Positions 1 through 8,401 of a stretch of DNA of 64,000 nt are shown in pieces; the stretch's first letter is position 1, and each line of letters opens with the position of its first letter. The translations under genes were made by a program, and so were the position numbers. Origin of the DNA: Nitrospirillum sp034653275 (GTDB lineage Bacteria > Pseudomonadota > Alphaproteobacteria > Azospirillales > Azospirillaceae); assembly GCF_034653275.1 (NCBI RefSeq), contig NZ_JAYEES010000001.1, positions 992,001 through 1,056,000 on the forward strand, read 5' to 3'. Under the pieces are notes generated by a model. That model saw only the letters and a list, made by a program, of their open reading frames with translations, searched no databases and was not told where the DNA came from.

Positions 1-2
1 CC

Positions 3-419
3 ATGCCTGACGCCGTCAAAGCACCGTTTCCGCCGAACGACCGGACCAGCCAAGCCCTCTTCGGCAGCCTGCTGGCCGACAACGCCGCTTGGCTGGACGA
101 CATCCAGCACGCCTATGGCCGAATGACCCAGGGCGGCATGGCCTTCTTCCAGGAAATGGCCCGTTTCTGGGAAGTGCGGATGCACGAGGACAGGGAGGCC
201 TGCGCCGAACTGCTGGCCTGCCGCACCCCGCAGGAACTGCAGGAATGCGGTCAGCGCTTCGCCCTGAAGGCCAGCCAGGATTATGCGGAGGGTATCAGCC
301 GCCTGCTGCAGGTCAGCATCGGCGCGCTGGAGGGCGGGCACAAGGGCAACGGGGCACCGGCGGGGGACGCCGGGGGCGATGCCACCGCGGCGCCCGGGCA
401 ACCCAGGCGGGTCGCCTGA
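3..419 (+). CDS. Phasin-like protein
   Basis: A 138-residue protein, mostly amphipathic helix, with the pattern typical of small polyhydroxyalkanoate granule-associated phasins. Residues about 20-105 are helical, with a central CRTPQEL turn followed by a helix containing QDYAEGISRLLQ. There is no signal peptide. The C-terminal 30 residues are a low-complexity Gly/Ala/Pro tail. Family members coat PHA granules in the cytoplasm; that role here is inferred from the family. The first ATG lies two bases into the window, so the true start could be further upstream and outside it. No PHA synthase gene is in view to support the assignment. Confidence 0.62.
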   Translation: MPDAVKAPFPPNDRTSQALFGSLLADNAAWLDDIQHAYGRMTQGGMAFFQEMARFWEVRMHEDREACAELLACRTPQELQECGQRFALKASQDYAEGISRLLQVSIGALEGGHKGNGAPAGDAGGDATAAPGQPRRVA

Positions 420-516
420 CAGCCCGCGCCCTTGCCGGTCGCGCAACAGACCTGTGCGTCGACGCCGCGTTCAAAGCGGGCGCTGGTCCCATTATGTTCA
501 GGCGGTCAGCAATTCG

Positions 517-560
517 GGCGGCCGCCCCACCGCCGGTAGACGCCAGCGGCGGCCGCCCCA
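517..560. repeat. Short direct repeat upstream of flavin reductase gene
   Basis: The 13-mer GGCGGCCGCCCCA occurs at 517-529 and again at 548-560. Each copy is followed by a near-identical CGCCGG stretch, giving about 20 bp matched with one mismatch. It lies just before the start codon at 580. It may be simple GC-rich duplication, and no function is evident. Confidence 0.4.
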
Positions 561-579
561 TCGCCGGGACAGGACCCAT

Positions 580-1215
580 ATGCGCCAGCACCATGACCTC
601 TATTCCTATGAGCCGGCCAAGGGCCATGGGTTGCCGCACGACCCGCTGAACTCCATGGTGGGGCCCCGTCCCATCGGCTGGATCTCCAGCAGGGGGCGGG
701 ATGGCAGCGTCAATCTGGCGCCCTACAGCTTCTTCAACCTGTTCAACTACCGCCCGCCCATCGTGGGCTTCTGCAGCACCAGCGCCAAGGACAGCCTGCG
801 CAACGCGCAGGAAACGGGCGTCTTCGTCTGGAACCTGGCCACGCGCGACCTGGCGGAACAGATGAACGCCACCAGCGCCCCCGTGCCCTATGGGACCAAT
901 GAGTTCGAGGCCGCCGGCCTGACCCAGCTGCCGGCGGTTCAAATCGACGTGCCCCGCGTGGCCGAAAGCCCCGTCCATTTCGAATGCCGGGTGACGGACA
1001 TCCACCGCCTGCGGCGCCATGACGGCACCGCCGTGGATTCCTGGCTGGTGATGGGGGAGGCCGTCGCCATCCATATCGCCCGCCACCTGATCGTCGACGG
1101 TGTCTTCGACACCTTCGGCGCCGGCATCATCCTGCGCGGCGGCGGCCCCTCGGCCTACGCCGCCATCACGCCCGACACCCGTTTCGACATGGACAGGCCG
1201 GGCGCCCCGCGCTGA
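580..1215 (+). CDS. Flavin reductase family protein (FMN-binding split barrel)
   Basis: A 211-residue protein of the flavin reductase-like split-barrel family that binds FMN and often works as the NAD(P)H:flavin oxidoreductase partner of a monooxygenase. The family signature is visible near the N-terminus as PRPIGWISS followed by NLAPYSFFNLFNYRPP, and GAGI-ILRGGG lies near the C-terminus. I chose the ATG at 580 (MRQHHDLYSY) because it follows an AGGAC ribosome-binding sequence and starts just before the conserved domain; upstream in-frame codons encode atypical Arg/Pro-rich sequence. It has no signal peptide, so it should be cytoplasmic. The substrate or partner is not identifiable. Confidence 0.82.
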   Translation: MRQHHDLYSYEPAKGHGLPHDPLNSMVGPRPIGWISSRGRDGSVNLAPYSFFNLFNYRPPIVGFCSTSAKDSLRNAQETGVFVWNLATRDLAEQMNATSAPVPYGTNEFEAAGLTQLPAVQIDVPRVAESPVHFECRVTDIHRLRRHDGTAVDSWLVMGEAVAIHIARHLIVDGVFDTFGAGIILRGGGPSAYAAITPDTRFDMDRPGAPR

Positions 1216-1443
1216 CGGATTGGGCGCGGACGAAAGGCTGTTGAGAACTATTCAATTACGGCCCGGCAGTCCGTTGTGGTACCGCAGCGCACGGTCCTTT
1301 GACCAAGCGTCGATCCACCTTGTCATCCCGGATGAAGCGGTGTCCTATGCCCCCGCTTGGGTCTTGTGCCGAAACATTGGGCTGGCAACACCATCACCGA
1401 CAGGTAAGGTGTGCGGCCCGCCCGCGCTGTCTATTGAGGCTTC

Positions 1444-1956
1444 ATGTCCACGTCGCCCGCTCTTCAATCGCCCGATGACGCCGCCGCTATCATGGATGGC
1501 CTGCGCCAGGCCATGCGCCGCCTGGCGGCCTCCGTCTCCGTGGTGACGCTGCGGGATGCGCACGGGGCGGCGGGCGCCACGGTCAGCGCCCTGTGTTCCC
1601 TGAGCTTCGAGCCGCCATCGGTGCTGATCGCGCTGAACCAGTCGGGCAGCATGCACGACCGCATCCTGGCGGTGGACACTTACGCCATCAACATCCTCTA
1701 CGCCGACCAGGAGGAGATTTCGCGCACCTTCGGCGCCCCCAACCGGACGGCCGATTGCTTCAAGCCCGGCGTGTGGGAGGACATCATGGGCGCCCCCTGC
1801 CTGATCGGCGCGCAGTCCACCCTGATCTGCCGCCGCGCTGCCGAGTTGCCCCACGGCAGCCACCGCGTCATCGTGGGCGAGGTGCTGTGGACCCGCAGCC
1901 GGCCCGAGGTCAACCCGCTGCTCTATGCTGACGGCGGTTATCGCCGGCTGGGGTGA
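1444..1956 (+). CDS. Flavin reductase (NtaB/HpaC-like)
   Basis: A 170-residue single-domain flavin reductase of the short HpaC/NtaB group. Residues 22-90 carry the core (SVSVVTLRD, GATVSALCSLSFEPPSVLIAL) that binds FMN in this family. The C-terminal half keeps the GEV-W-R segment usually ending the domain. Such enzymes supply reduced flavin to two-component monooxygenases. No oxygenase is adjacent, so the partner is unknown. It is a distant structural relative of the protein at 580-1215 and separated from it by 228 bp with no other gene. Its transcript is closed by a strong hairpin terminator about 40 bp downstream. Confidence 0.82.
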   Translation: MSTSPALQSPDDAAAIMDGLRQAMRRLAASVSVVTLRDAHGAAGATVSALCSLSFEPPSVLIALNQSGSMHDRILAVDTYAINILYADQEEISRTFGAPNRTADCFKPGVWEDIMGAPCLIGAQSTLICRRAAELPHGSHRVIVGEVLWTRSRPEVNPLLYADGGYRRLG

Positions 1957-1993
1957 GGCCGGTTGAGCTGAGAGCACGCGATATCGCCAAAGG

Positions 1994-2035
1994 AAATCCC
2001 CGGGGAACGGGCGTCCCCCGGGGATTTTTGTTTTT
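1994..2035 (+). terminator. Rho-independent terminator
   Basis: A perfect 12-bp stem, 1994-2005 (AAATCCCCGGGG) pairing with 2016-2027, with a 10-nt loop, is followed on the plus strand by TTTTTGTTTTT. It terminates the flavin reductase gene ending at 1956. The TBDT gene on the other strand ends at 2111, so it also separates convergent transcripts. Confidence 0.92.
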
Positions 2036-2110
2036 AACTGCCAAAACTCGAGTTTGGACGGCCCCAGGGAAGGGAGGCCCCTGGGACCGTCGGGGGCACT
2101 GAACGGGGAC

Positions 2111-4987
2111 TTAGAACTTGGCCCGGGCGCCGAAGATCACCTGCACGCCGGGGTAATAGATGCTGTAGGGCGAGTTGGAGTGGCCGAACAGCGTGACCAG
2201 CGGCTCGTTGGTGACGTTCAGGGCGTCCACGGTCAGGCGGATGCTGTCGTTGAAGAAGGGCAGCTGATAGCCCATGGACAGGTCCAGCTGGCCATGCGCC
2301 TCGGCGATCAGCGGCTCGTTGATGTTGTTCTGGGGGGCGTTGGCGGCCGTGGATTGGTCGTTCCAGACATAGTTCACGCTGAGCGACACGCCGTGGCCTT
2401 CATAATAGGCCTGCAGGTTGTAGCTGTAGGGCGCGATGCCGGTGGCGAACAGGCCGCTGTCCGAGCTCTGCTCGATATGCGTGCCGTTGGCGGAGAAGCC
2501 CAGGCCCTCGACGATGAAGTCCAGCGGCTGCACCCAGGTCAGCTCGATGCCCTGCAGCAGCAGCTTGCTGAGGTTCACCGGCTGGGTCAGCGTGACGGTC
2601 GCCACGTTCGGGCCGCCGCGCAGCAACAGGGCCTGCTGCTGGCTGGTCTGCAGGTCGCTGAAGTTGATGCCCAGGGCGGTGAAGGGCACCGTCTTCTGCG
2701 TGGTGACGGTGAAGCCGTCGATGTCCTTGCGGAACAGCGCGGCGCCGACGTAGCCCAGGCCGCCCGTATACCACTCGCCACCGATGTCGATGTTGTTGGA
2801 GGTGTAGGGCTTCAGGTTCGGGTTGCCGGCGCTGGCCACCTGCGCCGAGATGTCGGAGAAGGTGGTGCCGGGCAGCAGCTGGCTGGCGTCGGCCCGGGTG
2901 ATGCTGCGCGAGGCCGAGGCGCGCAGCTTGACGTCGTCCGTCAGGCTATAGACCACGTTGGCCGAGGGCAGCACATCGCTGTACCCGGTGCTCAGCGTCT
3001 GGTCGACCAGCGCGCCGGACGCGGTCACCAACGGGCTGGTCACGGTCTGGTCGGTGTGGAAGTAGCGTAGGCCCATGTTGATGGCCACGTCATGGCCCAG
3101 CAAGGTGTCCTTGGCGTTGCCCTCGGCATAGCCGCCGAAGGTCTTCTCTGAGATGTTGCCGACGGAACCACCGGTCACGGCGCTGCGGGTCTGCGGCGCG
3201 GTTTGCTTGTAGTAGTCGTAGTTGGTGGCCTTCTCCAGCGCCGACAGGTTGGTCATGATCCACTGGGTGTACCCGACGTTGCCGCCGGCCAGGTGGCCGA
3301 AGTCGCTGATATTCATGGGCTGCAGGTACTGGCCGATCTGGGAATTCGGCACGGAACCCGACAGGCCGTCACAGGTGGCGCCGCAGACGGAGGTCTGGAA
3401 GGCCGTGCTGTTGTCGTAGGCGCGGATGATGCGGCTGGCCATGTCATAGGCGCCGCCGACCTTCAGGTTGACGTTGTCGTCGCCGTACTGGGTGTCGATG
3501 TGGGCGCCGCGCGTCGTGGTCTCGCGGTACACGTTCTGCACGTTCACGCGGTACCACTTCCAGCCCAGGTTCGGGTCGTTCAGGTCGCGGTTGGGCACGA
3601 TGATGGGCTGGCCGTTGGCGCCGTTGGCCTGGTAGCTGACCACCAGGCCGGACTGCGCCGGCGTCTGCACGTCGAACTGCGGCTGCTCACGGAAGAAGGT
3701 GCTGTGGCCGTAGTTGACCTGGGCATCGACCTTGAAGTCCTTGGATGGCTTCCAGGTCAAGGTGGGGTTGATGTTGTAGAACTCGGTATGCTGGTTGAAG
3801 ATGTCGTTTTCCAGGAAGAAGCTGGAATTGGCGAAGGTGCCCTGGGTCACGACGTTGTTGCTGTCGACGGTCAGGTTGAAGGGGACCATGCCGCCGGTCG
3901 AGGTGGGGCTGGTGCCCGGGCCGGAGTTGCGGACGTACCAGTTCATGTTCAGGCGCTGGTAGTCGCGATCGGACTGGGCCCACAGGCCGTCGATGGCGAA
4001 GTGCCATTCGTCGCTGGGACGGTATTCCAGGGACAAGAGGCTGGACACGCGCGAGCGGTCGCCGAAGGTGTAGCTGTTGCGGCCCAGCCGCGGGATCTGC
4101 GCGCTGCCCAGCTGCGGCAGGCTCAGGCCGGAGGTCTGCGCCAGGTTCACCGGCTGGCCGGCGGTCAGGCCGGCGACGTTCCGGGGCGCGTTCTGGGCGT
4201 AGACGAAACCGTTGCCGGTGCCGACGTCGCCGCTGCCGGCCGGCAGGTTGCCGTCGGTCCAGCCGATGGTCTCGAAGCCGTCGATGCGGGTCGTGGTCTT
4301 TACGCCGGACACGCCGACCAGGATGCCGAAGGGCCCCCAGGTGTGGCTGGCGACCATGGCGCCGCGCGGACTGACCTCGCCGTCGGCGTTGGTGTACTGG
4401 CCCTGGCCGATCAGGGTGACGTGGGTGCCCTCGTTATCGAAGGGGCGGGCGCTGTGCAGGTTCACGGTGCCGGCGATGCCGCCTTCCAGGGTGGAGGAGA
4501 CTGGCGTCTTTTCCACGTCCAGGCGGGTGAACAGCTCGGACGGGAACAGGTCCAGGTCGACTTCACGGTTGGCGTTGCCGCCGTTGGTGCCGCCGTCCGA
4601 CGCCACCGCGATCTGGGTGTTGTTCAGCAGCACCTTGGAGAAGCTGGGGCCGAGGCCGCGGATGGAGACTTGCACGCCTTCGCCGTCGATGTCGCGGTTC
4701 AGGTTCACGCCAGGGATGCGGTTCAGCGTTTCGGCCAGGTTGGTGGCCGGCAGCTTGCCGATGTCCTCGGCGAAGATGCTGTCGCCGAAGGCGACGGAAT
4801 TGCGCTTCTGCTCGGTTGCGTCCAACAGGCTGCGCCGGATGCCGGTGACGGTGATTTCCTCCAGCGCGGCGTCATCGCCGGCCGAGGCCGTCTGCGCGTA
4901 GGCCTGCATCGACATCATGCCCAGCAGCGCGGAGCCGGCCAGGGCGGTGGTGGTCAGTAACGCCTTCCAGTTCTTTGAATATGCCAT
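2111..4987 (-). CDS. TonB-dependent receptor of the glucuronoxylan locus
   Basis: A 958-residue outer-membrane receptor. Residues 1-31 are a signal peptide ending at AYA-QT, then a TonB-box-like EEITVTGIRRSL. A plug domain follows with EDIGKLPATNLAETLNRIPGV and VSIRGLGPSFSKVLLN, then a beta-barrel ending in the terminal aromatic ARAKF. This matches the large Caulobacter/Xanthomonas carbohydrate-type TBDT group. It lacks an N-terminal STN domain, so it is a transporter rather than a signal transducer. It lies 96 bp downstream of the GH35 gene on the same strand, behind a very strong GGGGAGGAAAG ribosome-binding site. Import of xylan- or galactoside-derived oligosaccharides is inferred from the neighbours. 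Confidence 0.93.
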   Translation of the reverse strand: MAYSKNWKALLTTTALAGSALLGMMSMQAYAQTASAGDDAALEEITVTGIRRSLLDATEQKRNSVAFGDSIFAEDIGKLPATNLAETLNRIPGVNLNRDIDGEGVQVSIRGLGPSFSKVLLNNTQIAVASDGGTNGGNANREVDLDLFPSELFTRLDVEKTPVSSTLEGGIAGTVNLHSARPFDNEGTHVTLIGQGQYTNADGEVSPRGAMVASHTWGPFGILVGVSGVKTTTRIDGFETIGWTDGNLPAGSGDVGTGNGFVYAQNAPRNVAGLTAGQPVNLAQTSGLSLPQLGSAQIPRLGRNSYTFGDRSRVSSLLSLEYRPSDEWHFAIDGLWAQSDRDYQRLNMNWYVRNSGPGTSPTSTGGMVPFNLTVDSNNVVTQGTFANSSFFLENDIFNQHTEFYNINPTLTWKPSKDFKVDAQVNYGHSTFFREQPQFDVQTPAQSGLVVSYQANGANGQPIIVPNRDLNDPNLGWKWYRVNVQNVYRETTTRGAHIDTQYGDDNVNLKVGGAYDMASRIIRAYDNSTAFQTSVCGATCDGLSGSVPNSQIGQYLQPMNISDFGHLAGGNVGYTQWIMTNLSALEKATNYDYYKQTAPQTRSAVTGGSVGNISEKTFGGYAEGNAKDTLLGHDVAINMGLRYFHTDQTVTSPLVTASGALVDQTLSTGYSDVLPSANVVYSLTDDVKLRASASRSITRADASQLLPGTTFSDISAQVASAGNPNLKPYTSNNIDIGGEWYTGGLGYVGAALFRKDIDGFTVTTQKTVPFTALGINFSDLQTSQQQALLLRGGPNVATVTLTQPVNLSKLLLQGIELTWVQPLDFIVEGLGFSANGTHIEQSSDSGLFATGIAPYSYNLQAYYEGHGVSLSVNYVWNDQSTAANAPQNNINEPLIAEAHGQLDLSMGYQLPFFNDSIRLTVDALNVTNEPLVTLFGHSNSPYSIYYPGVQVIFGARAKF

Positions 4988-5063
4988 TTCTTTCCTCCCC
5001 TGATCGCCCGCGGCTCCCTCTCCGGATTGGGCGATCTGTTGTTAAGGCTCTGGTTTTGCGCGG

Positions 5064-5081
5064 CATTCCCGCGCGGGAATG
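5064..5081. promoter_or_regulatory. 18-bp perfect palindrome between GH35 and TBDT genes
   Basis: CATTCCCGCGCGGGAATG is perfectly self-complementary and begins 3 bp after the GH35 stop codon in transcription order. As RNA it gives a 7-bp stem with a GCGC loop. No U-tract follows, so it looks more like an mRNA processing or stability element, or a weak terminator, than a full terminator. Confidence 0.55.
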
Positions 5082-5083
5082 GG

Positions 5084-6772
5084 TCAGCGGTAGCGGTAGA
5101 ACGTCACCCGCTGGATCTGGAACTGATCGGGTGGCAGGCGGATGTGCCGGCCCTGGTGGGTCTGGTCGCCGTTCAGGTGGCGTCCCGATACCCAGCGCCC
5201 CTGCGCGTCGAACGTGCCCTCGACCGCCTTGTCGATGCCGGCCAGTGCCGGGCCATCGCCCTTGGGGCCGGGCTCGCCGGCGACGGTGACGATCAGGCCG
5301 CGGCCGGCGATCAGGTATTCCTCCGGCCCCGTCTGGATGATCAGGCCGCCATGGCTGGCGATGTCTTGCTCCGCCTTGGGCGTCCAGCTGTCGATGAAGC
5401 CGACGGTGAAACGGTAGTCGCCCAGGGTGCGTGTGACCGGGGCGTCCAGGACCGTGCCATCCTCCAGCACTCGGGGCTTGAAGCCAGCCATGCGGCCCAA
5501 TCCCTGCGCCTTCAGGATGGCGGGGGTCAGCTGGCGCAGCAGGCCGTAGGCGTCGGTGATGGCCGCCTGGCTCTTGGGATCGGCGTTCTCGATGGAGAAG
5601 GGGCTGAAGCCGAAGGCGTCCAGGTTGCCGATGGCGTAGAAGGCGTTGGCCGGCACCTCGGGCGCCGTCACGTTGTTGGCCTCGGGAATGAACAGCGGGT
5701 TGTCCGCCCGCTTGTAGCGCCCGGCCAGGTCATTGAAATTGTGGAAGTAGATGTCGGGCCCGATCAGGTCCAGGCTGGGCGCGCCGGTCTTCCACACGTC
5801 GATCAGATGGGGCAGGGGGCCGCCGCTGGGATACTCGCCCGGCGTCTTGCCGGCCCGGTTCAGCGCCACGTTGACATACAGGGGCAGGGGGTAGGCCGCC
5901 TTGCCCGCGCGGGCGATGGCGTCGGCGTATTGGGCGTAGGACCAGGCGGTGAACACCTCCTGGCCCGCGTCGGCGTCGCCGAACACCTCGGCCCAGGTGC
6001 CGGCGGTCTTGGCGCCGTGGGCCTGCCACAGGGCGCGCAGTTCCGGTTCCACCGCCTTGTCCTCGCGCACGGTGCGCAGCAGGGCCTCCGGCACGGGCTG
6101 CGCCCAGGCGGCCTTGGCGGCATCGCCCCATTCGCGCGCCACCGGCAGCATGCCGATCTCATTCTCCACCTGCACCATCAGGACGGTGCCCTTGGCATCC
6201 ACCGCCTTCAGATGCGCCATCAGGGCCGCGAAGGCCTTGGCGTCGGCGTCGCGGAGCGCCGGGGAGAAGGCGGAGAGGATCTCCACGCTGGCGCCATTGG
6301 CGGCACGCGCGCGCGGAAACCGGACCTGGTCGCGCTTCACCCAACCGGGCACGTAGGTGGACATGCTGTTCTTCCAGGCGCCGAACCACAGCAAGACCAG
6401 GTGCATGTCCTGGGCGCGGGCGTCGGCCAACAGCCCATCGACGGTGGAGAAGTCGAACGTGCCTTCCTTGTCCTCGATCAATTCCCAATAGACCGGCGAC
6501 AGAACCGTGTTCAGGTTCATGGCCTTCAGCTTGGGCCAGTACTTGGCCATGTAGGGGCGGCTGGACGCGCTGGAGTTGCCCAGCTCACCCCCCAGCACCA
6601 GCAGCGGCTTGCCGTCCACCATAAAGCGGGCGGCGGTGCCCTGGTGATCCAGGGTGGGGGCGCCGAGGGCGATGGGGGAGCACACCCCGGTCGACAGCGC
6701 GACCAGGCTGGCGGCCAGTGTCAACCGCCAGGTTTTGGTGTGCCGGCCGGTGGCCGAATACAGGCGTCCCAT
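5084..6772 (-). CDS. Exported GH35-type beta-galactosidase
   Basis: A 562-residue secreted glycosidase of the GH35 superfamily with a C-terminal domain of the DUF5597 type. The signal peptide spans roughly residues 1-38. The TIM barrel contains LNTVLSPVYWELIE and the acid/base segment MVQVENEIG (Glu in NE). The later FIPEANN segment is the likely nucleophile region. I chose the ATG at 6772 because GAGGGAGGGG lies 6 nt upstream, while the longer frame would begin with TTG. It probably removes terminal beta-galactose from hemicellulose or other plant glycans in the periplasm. It is first in a two-gene unit with the TBDT, behind a palindromic operator at 6813-6832. Confidence 0.87.
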   Translation of the reverse strand: MGRLYSATGRHTKTWRLTLAASLVALSTGVCSPIALGAPTLDHQGTAARFMVDGKPLLVLGGELGNSSASSRPYMAKYWPKLKAMNLNTVLSPVYWELIEDKEGTFDFSTVDGLLADARAQDMHLVLLWFGAWKNSMSTYVPGWVKRDQVRFPRARAANGASVEILSAFSPALRDADAKAFAALMAHLKAVDAKGTVLMVQVENEIGMLPVAREWGDAAKAAWAQPVPEALLRTVREDKAVEPELRALWQAHGAKTAGTWAEVFGDADAGQEVFTAWSYAQYADAIARAGKAAYPLPLYVNVALNRAGKTPGEYPSGGPLPHLIDVWKTGAPSLDLIGPDIYFHNFNDLAGRYKRADNPLFIPEANNVTAPEVPANAFYAIGNLDAFGFSPFSIENADPKSQAAITDAYGLLRQLTPAILKAQGLGRMAGFKPRVLEDGTVLDAPVTRTLGDYRFTVGFIDSWTPKAEQDIASHGGLIIQTGPEEYLIAGRGLIVTVAGEPGPKGDGPALAGIDKAVEGTFDAQGRWVSGRHLNGDQTHQGRHIRLPPDQFQIQRVTFYRYR

Positions 6773-6812
6773 TCCGCTCCCCTCCCTCAAGCAGCGCGTT
6801 CGAGGCGCTTTT

Positions 6813-6855
6813 AAATGGTAGCGTTACCATTTCCTAGAAACAGCAATAATGTCAA
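6813..6855 (-). promoter_or_regulatory. Promoter and palindromic operator of GH35-TBDT unit
   Basis: 6813-6832 is a perfect palindrome with 8-bp arms; read toward GH35 it is AAATGGTAACGCTACCATTT. This resembles the TGGTAACGTTACCA type of LacI-family operator. A consensus -35 hexamer TTGACA (minus strand) sits at 6850-6855. Seventeen bases further on, the expected -10 position (6827-6832) falls inside the operator, although the -10 match is poor. Overlap with the polymerase site suggests repression. A sister site is at 10842-10863. Confidence 0.75.
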
Positions 6856-6979
6856 TATATTTTTTCAAATAATACTGACATAAATCAGACAGATATTTTA
6901 AAAGACAGGCAAATACATTATCGCCCTCAAAAATAAGGCGATCATTTCGGTGAAATTCACTTAAAGATCTTTTTTTCTT
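6833..6979. other. AT-rich intergenic island
   Basis: This non-coding stretch lies between the MFS gene 3' end and the GH35 promoter. I counted 39 G/C among the 140 bases 6841-6980 (28%), in a window where coding lines reach 70% or more. It contains self-complementary pieces: AAAGATCTTT, GTGAA/TTCAC and ATCGCC/GGCGAT. There is no ORF in it. It may serve as an UP-element or nucleoid-protein binding region. Confidence 0.7.
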
Positions 6980-8298
6980 TCAGGATGCGGCGCCTCCGCT
7001 GTCCGGTGTGGCGGGTCGCAACTGTGGGCTGAGCACCTGGAGGGCCAGCAACGCCAGGGGATAGGCCAGGGCCGCCGTCAGGAAGATGGGGCCGTAGCCG
7101 CCCGTGGTCTGCAAAATCCATCCCGTGAACTTGGACATCACCATGCCGCCCACGGCCCCCGCAGTGCCGCCCAGCCCCACCACGGTGGCCACGGCGGAGG
7201 GGGGAACAGGTCGGAGGGCAGGGTCATGAGATTGGCGGAGAAGCCCTGATGGCCGGCGGTCGCCAGACCGATGATCAGGACCGCCGCCACCAGCCCGCCG
7301 ACCCAGGGCGCCGCCAGCACGGGAATGACGCAGGCGGCGCACGCCACCATGGCGACCTTCCGCGACCGGTTGGCGCCCAGACCCCGCCGCATCAGGCGCG
7401 ACGACAGCCAGCCGCCGGCCACGCTGCCGACGTCGGACATGAGATAGATTGCCACCAGCGGTGGGCCGAAGCTGGACAGGTCCAGGCCGAAGCGACGGCC
7501 CAGGAAATCCGGCAGCCAGAACAGGAACACCCACCAGATGGGATCGGTCAGGAACTTGGCCAGCACATAGGCCCAGGTTTGCCGCTGGCGCAGCACCCAG
7601 CGCAGGCGCGGGCCCTGGGCGGCGATGGTGGGGGACAGGGTGTCGGAGCGGATGTGGGCCAGTTCCGCCCCGGTCAAGTGCCGGTCCTCCTCGGGACGGC
7701 GATAGAACACCAACCACGCGGCCAGCCACGCAAAGCTGATGACACCGGTTACCACAAAAGCGGTGCGCCAATCGGCGACGGCGACGATGACGGGCACCAC
7801 CAAGGGGGTGACGACCGCGCCGACGTTGGAGCCGGCGTTGAAGATGCCAACGGCCAGGGCGCGCTCCCGCCGGGGGAACCATTCGGCCACGCTTTTCAGG
7901 CCTGCTGGGAAATTGCCTGCCTCCCCGGCGCCCAGGGCCACACGCGCCAGGGTGAACTGCACCAGGCCGCCCGCCATGCCGTGGGCGATATGGGCCAGGT
8001 TCCAGATGACGAAGGTCAGGGCATAGCCCCAGCGGGCGCCCACCCGGTCGATGACACGGCCGAACACCAGGTAGGCGACCGCGTACGAGGCTTGGAACCA
8101 GAAGATGATGTCGGCGTAATCGGTATCGGACCAGCGGAATTCCTGCGACAGCAGGGGCTTCAGCAAGCCCAGCATCTGGCGGTCGACATAGTTGATGACG
8201 GTGGCGGCGAACAGCAGGGCCACGACGATCCAGCGCCGCCGGCCTAGCCTGGCCGGCGGTGGGATCGGTGCACCTGTGGCTTCCGTGGGCCACGCCAT
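6980..8298 (-). pseudogene. MFS hexuronate-type transporter, frameshifted
   Basis: A twelve-helix major facilitator of the ACS/ExuT-like anion:cation symporter type. The first about 385 codons contain INYVDRQMLGLLKPLL, FGRVIDRVGARWGY and the LGAGEAGNFPAGLKSVAEWFP signature typical of hexuronate and glucarate carriers. The frame then changes at the G-run 7199-7204, six bases on the plus strand. One extra C on the coding strand would restore SDLFPPSAVATVVGLGG and the last helices ending DSGGAAS at 6980. The start at 8298 follows GGGAGAGAG; an upstream GTG at 8322 is less likely. It sits between manD and GH35, which fits uptake of glucuronate or galacturonate. It is either a real 1-base deletion or a homopolymer error. 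Confidence 0.85.
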
Positions 8299-8363
8299 GA
8301 ACGTCTCTCTCCCATTCGTCACCGGCGGGCTTTTGGCACCCGCGCGGCGTTGTTCTTATGCAA

Positions 8364-8386
8364 GGGCGCGGGACAAGGCCGCGCCC
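8364..8386 (-). promoter_or_regulatory. Hairpin between manD and the MFS gene
   Basis: An 8-bp perfect stem (8364-8371 with 8379-8386) and a 7-nt loop sit between the manD stop codon and the MFS start. Only a weak T-poor tail follows on the minus strand. It is possibly a processing hairpin or an inefficient terminator. Confidence 0.4.
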
Positions 8387-8401
8387 GGACCCCAAGTCAA
8401 C

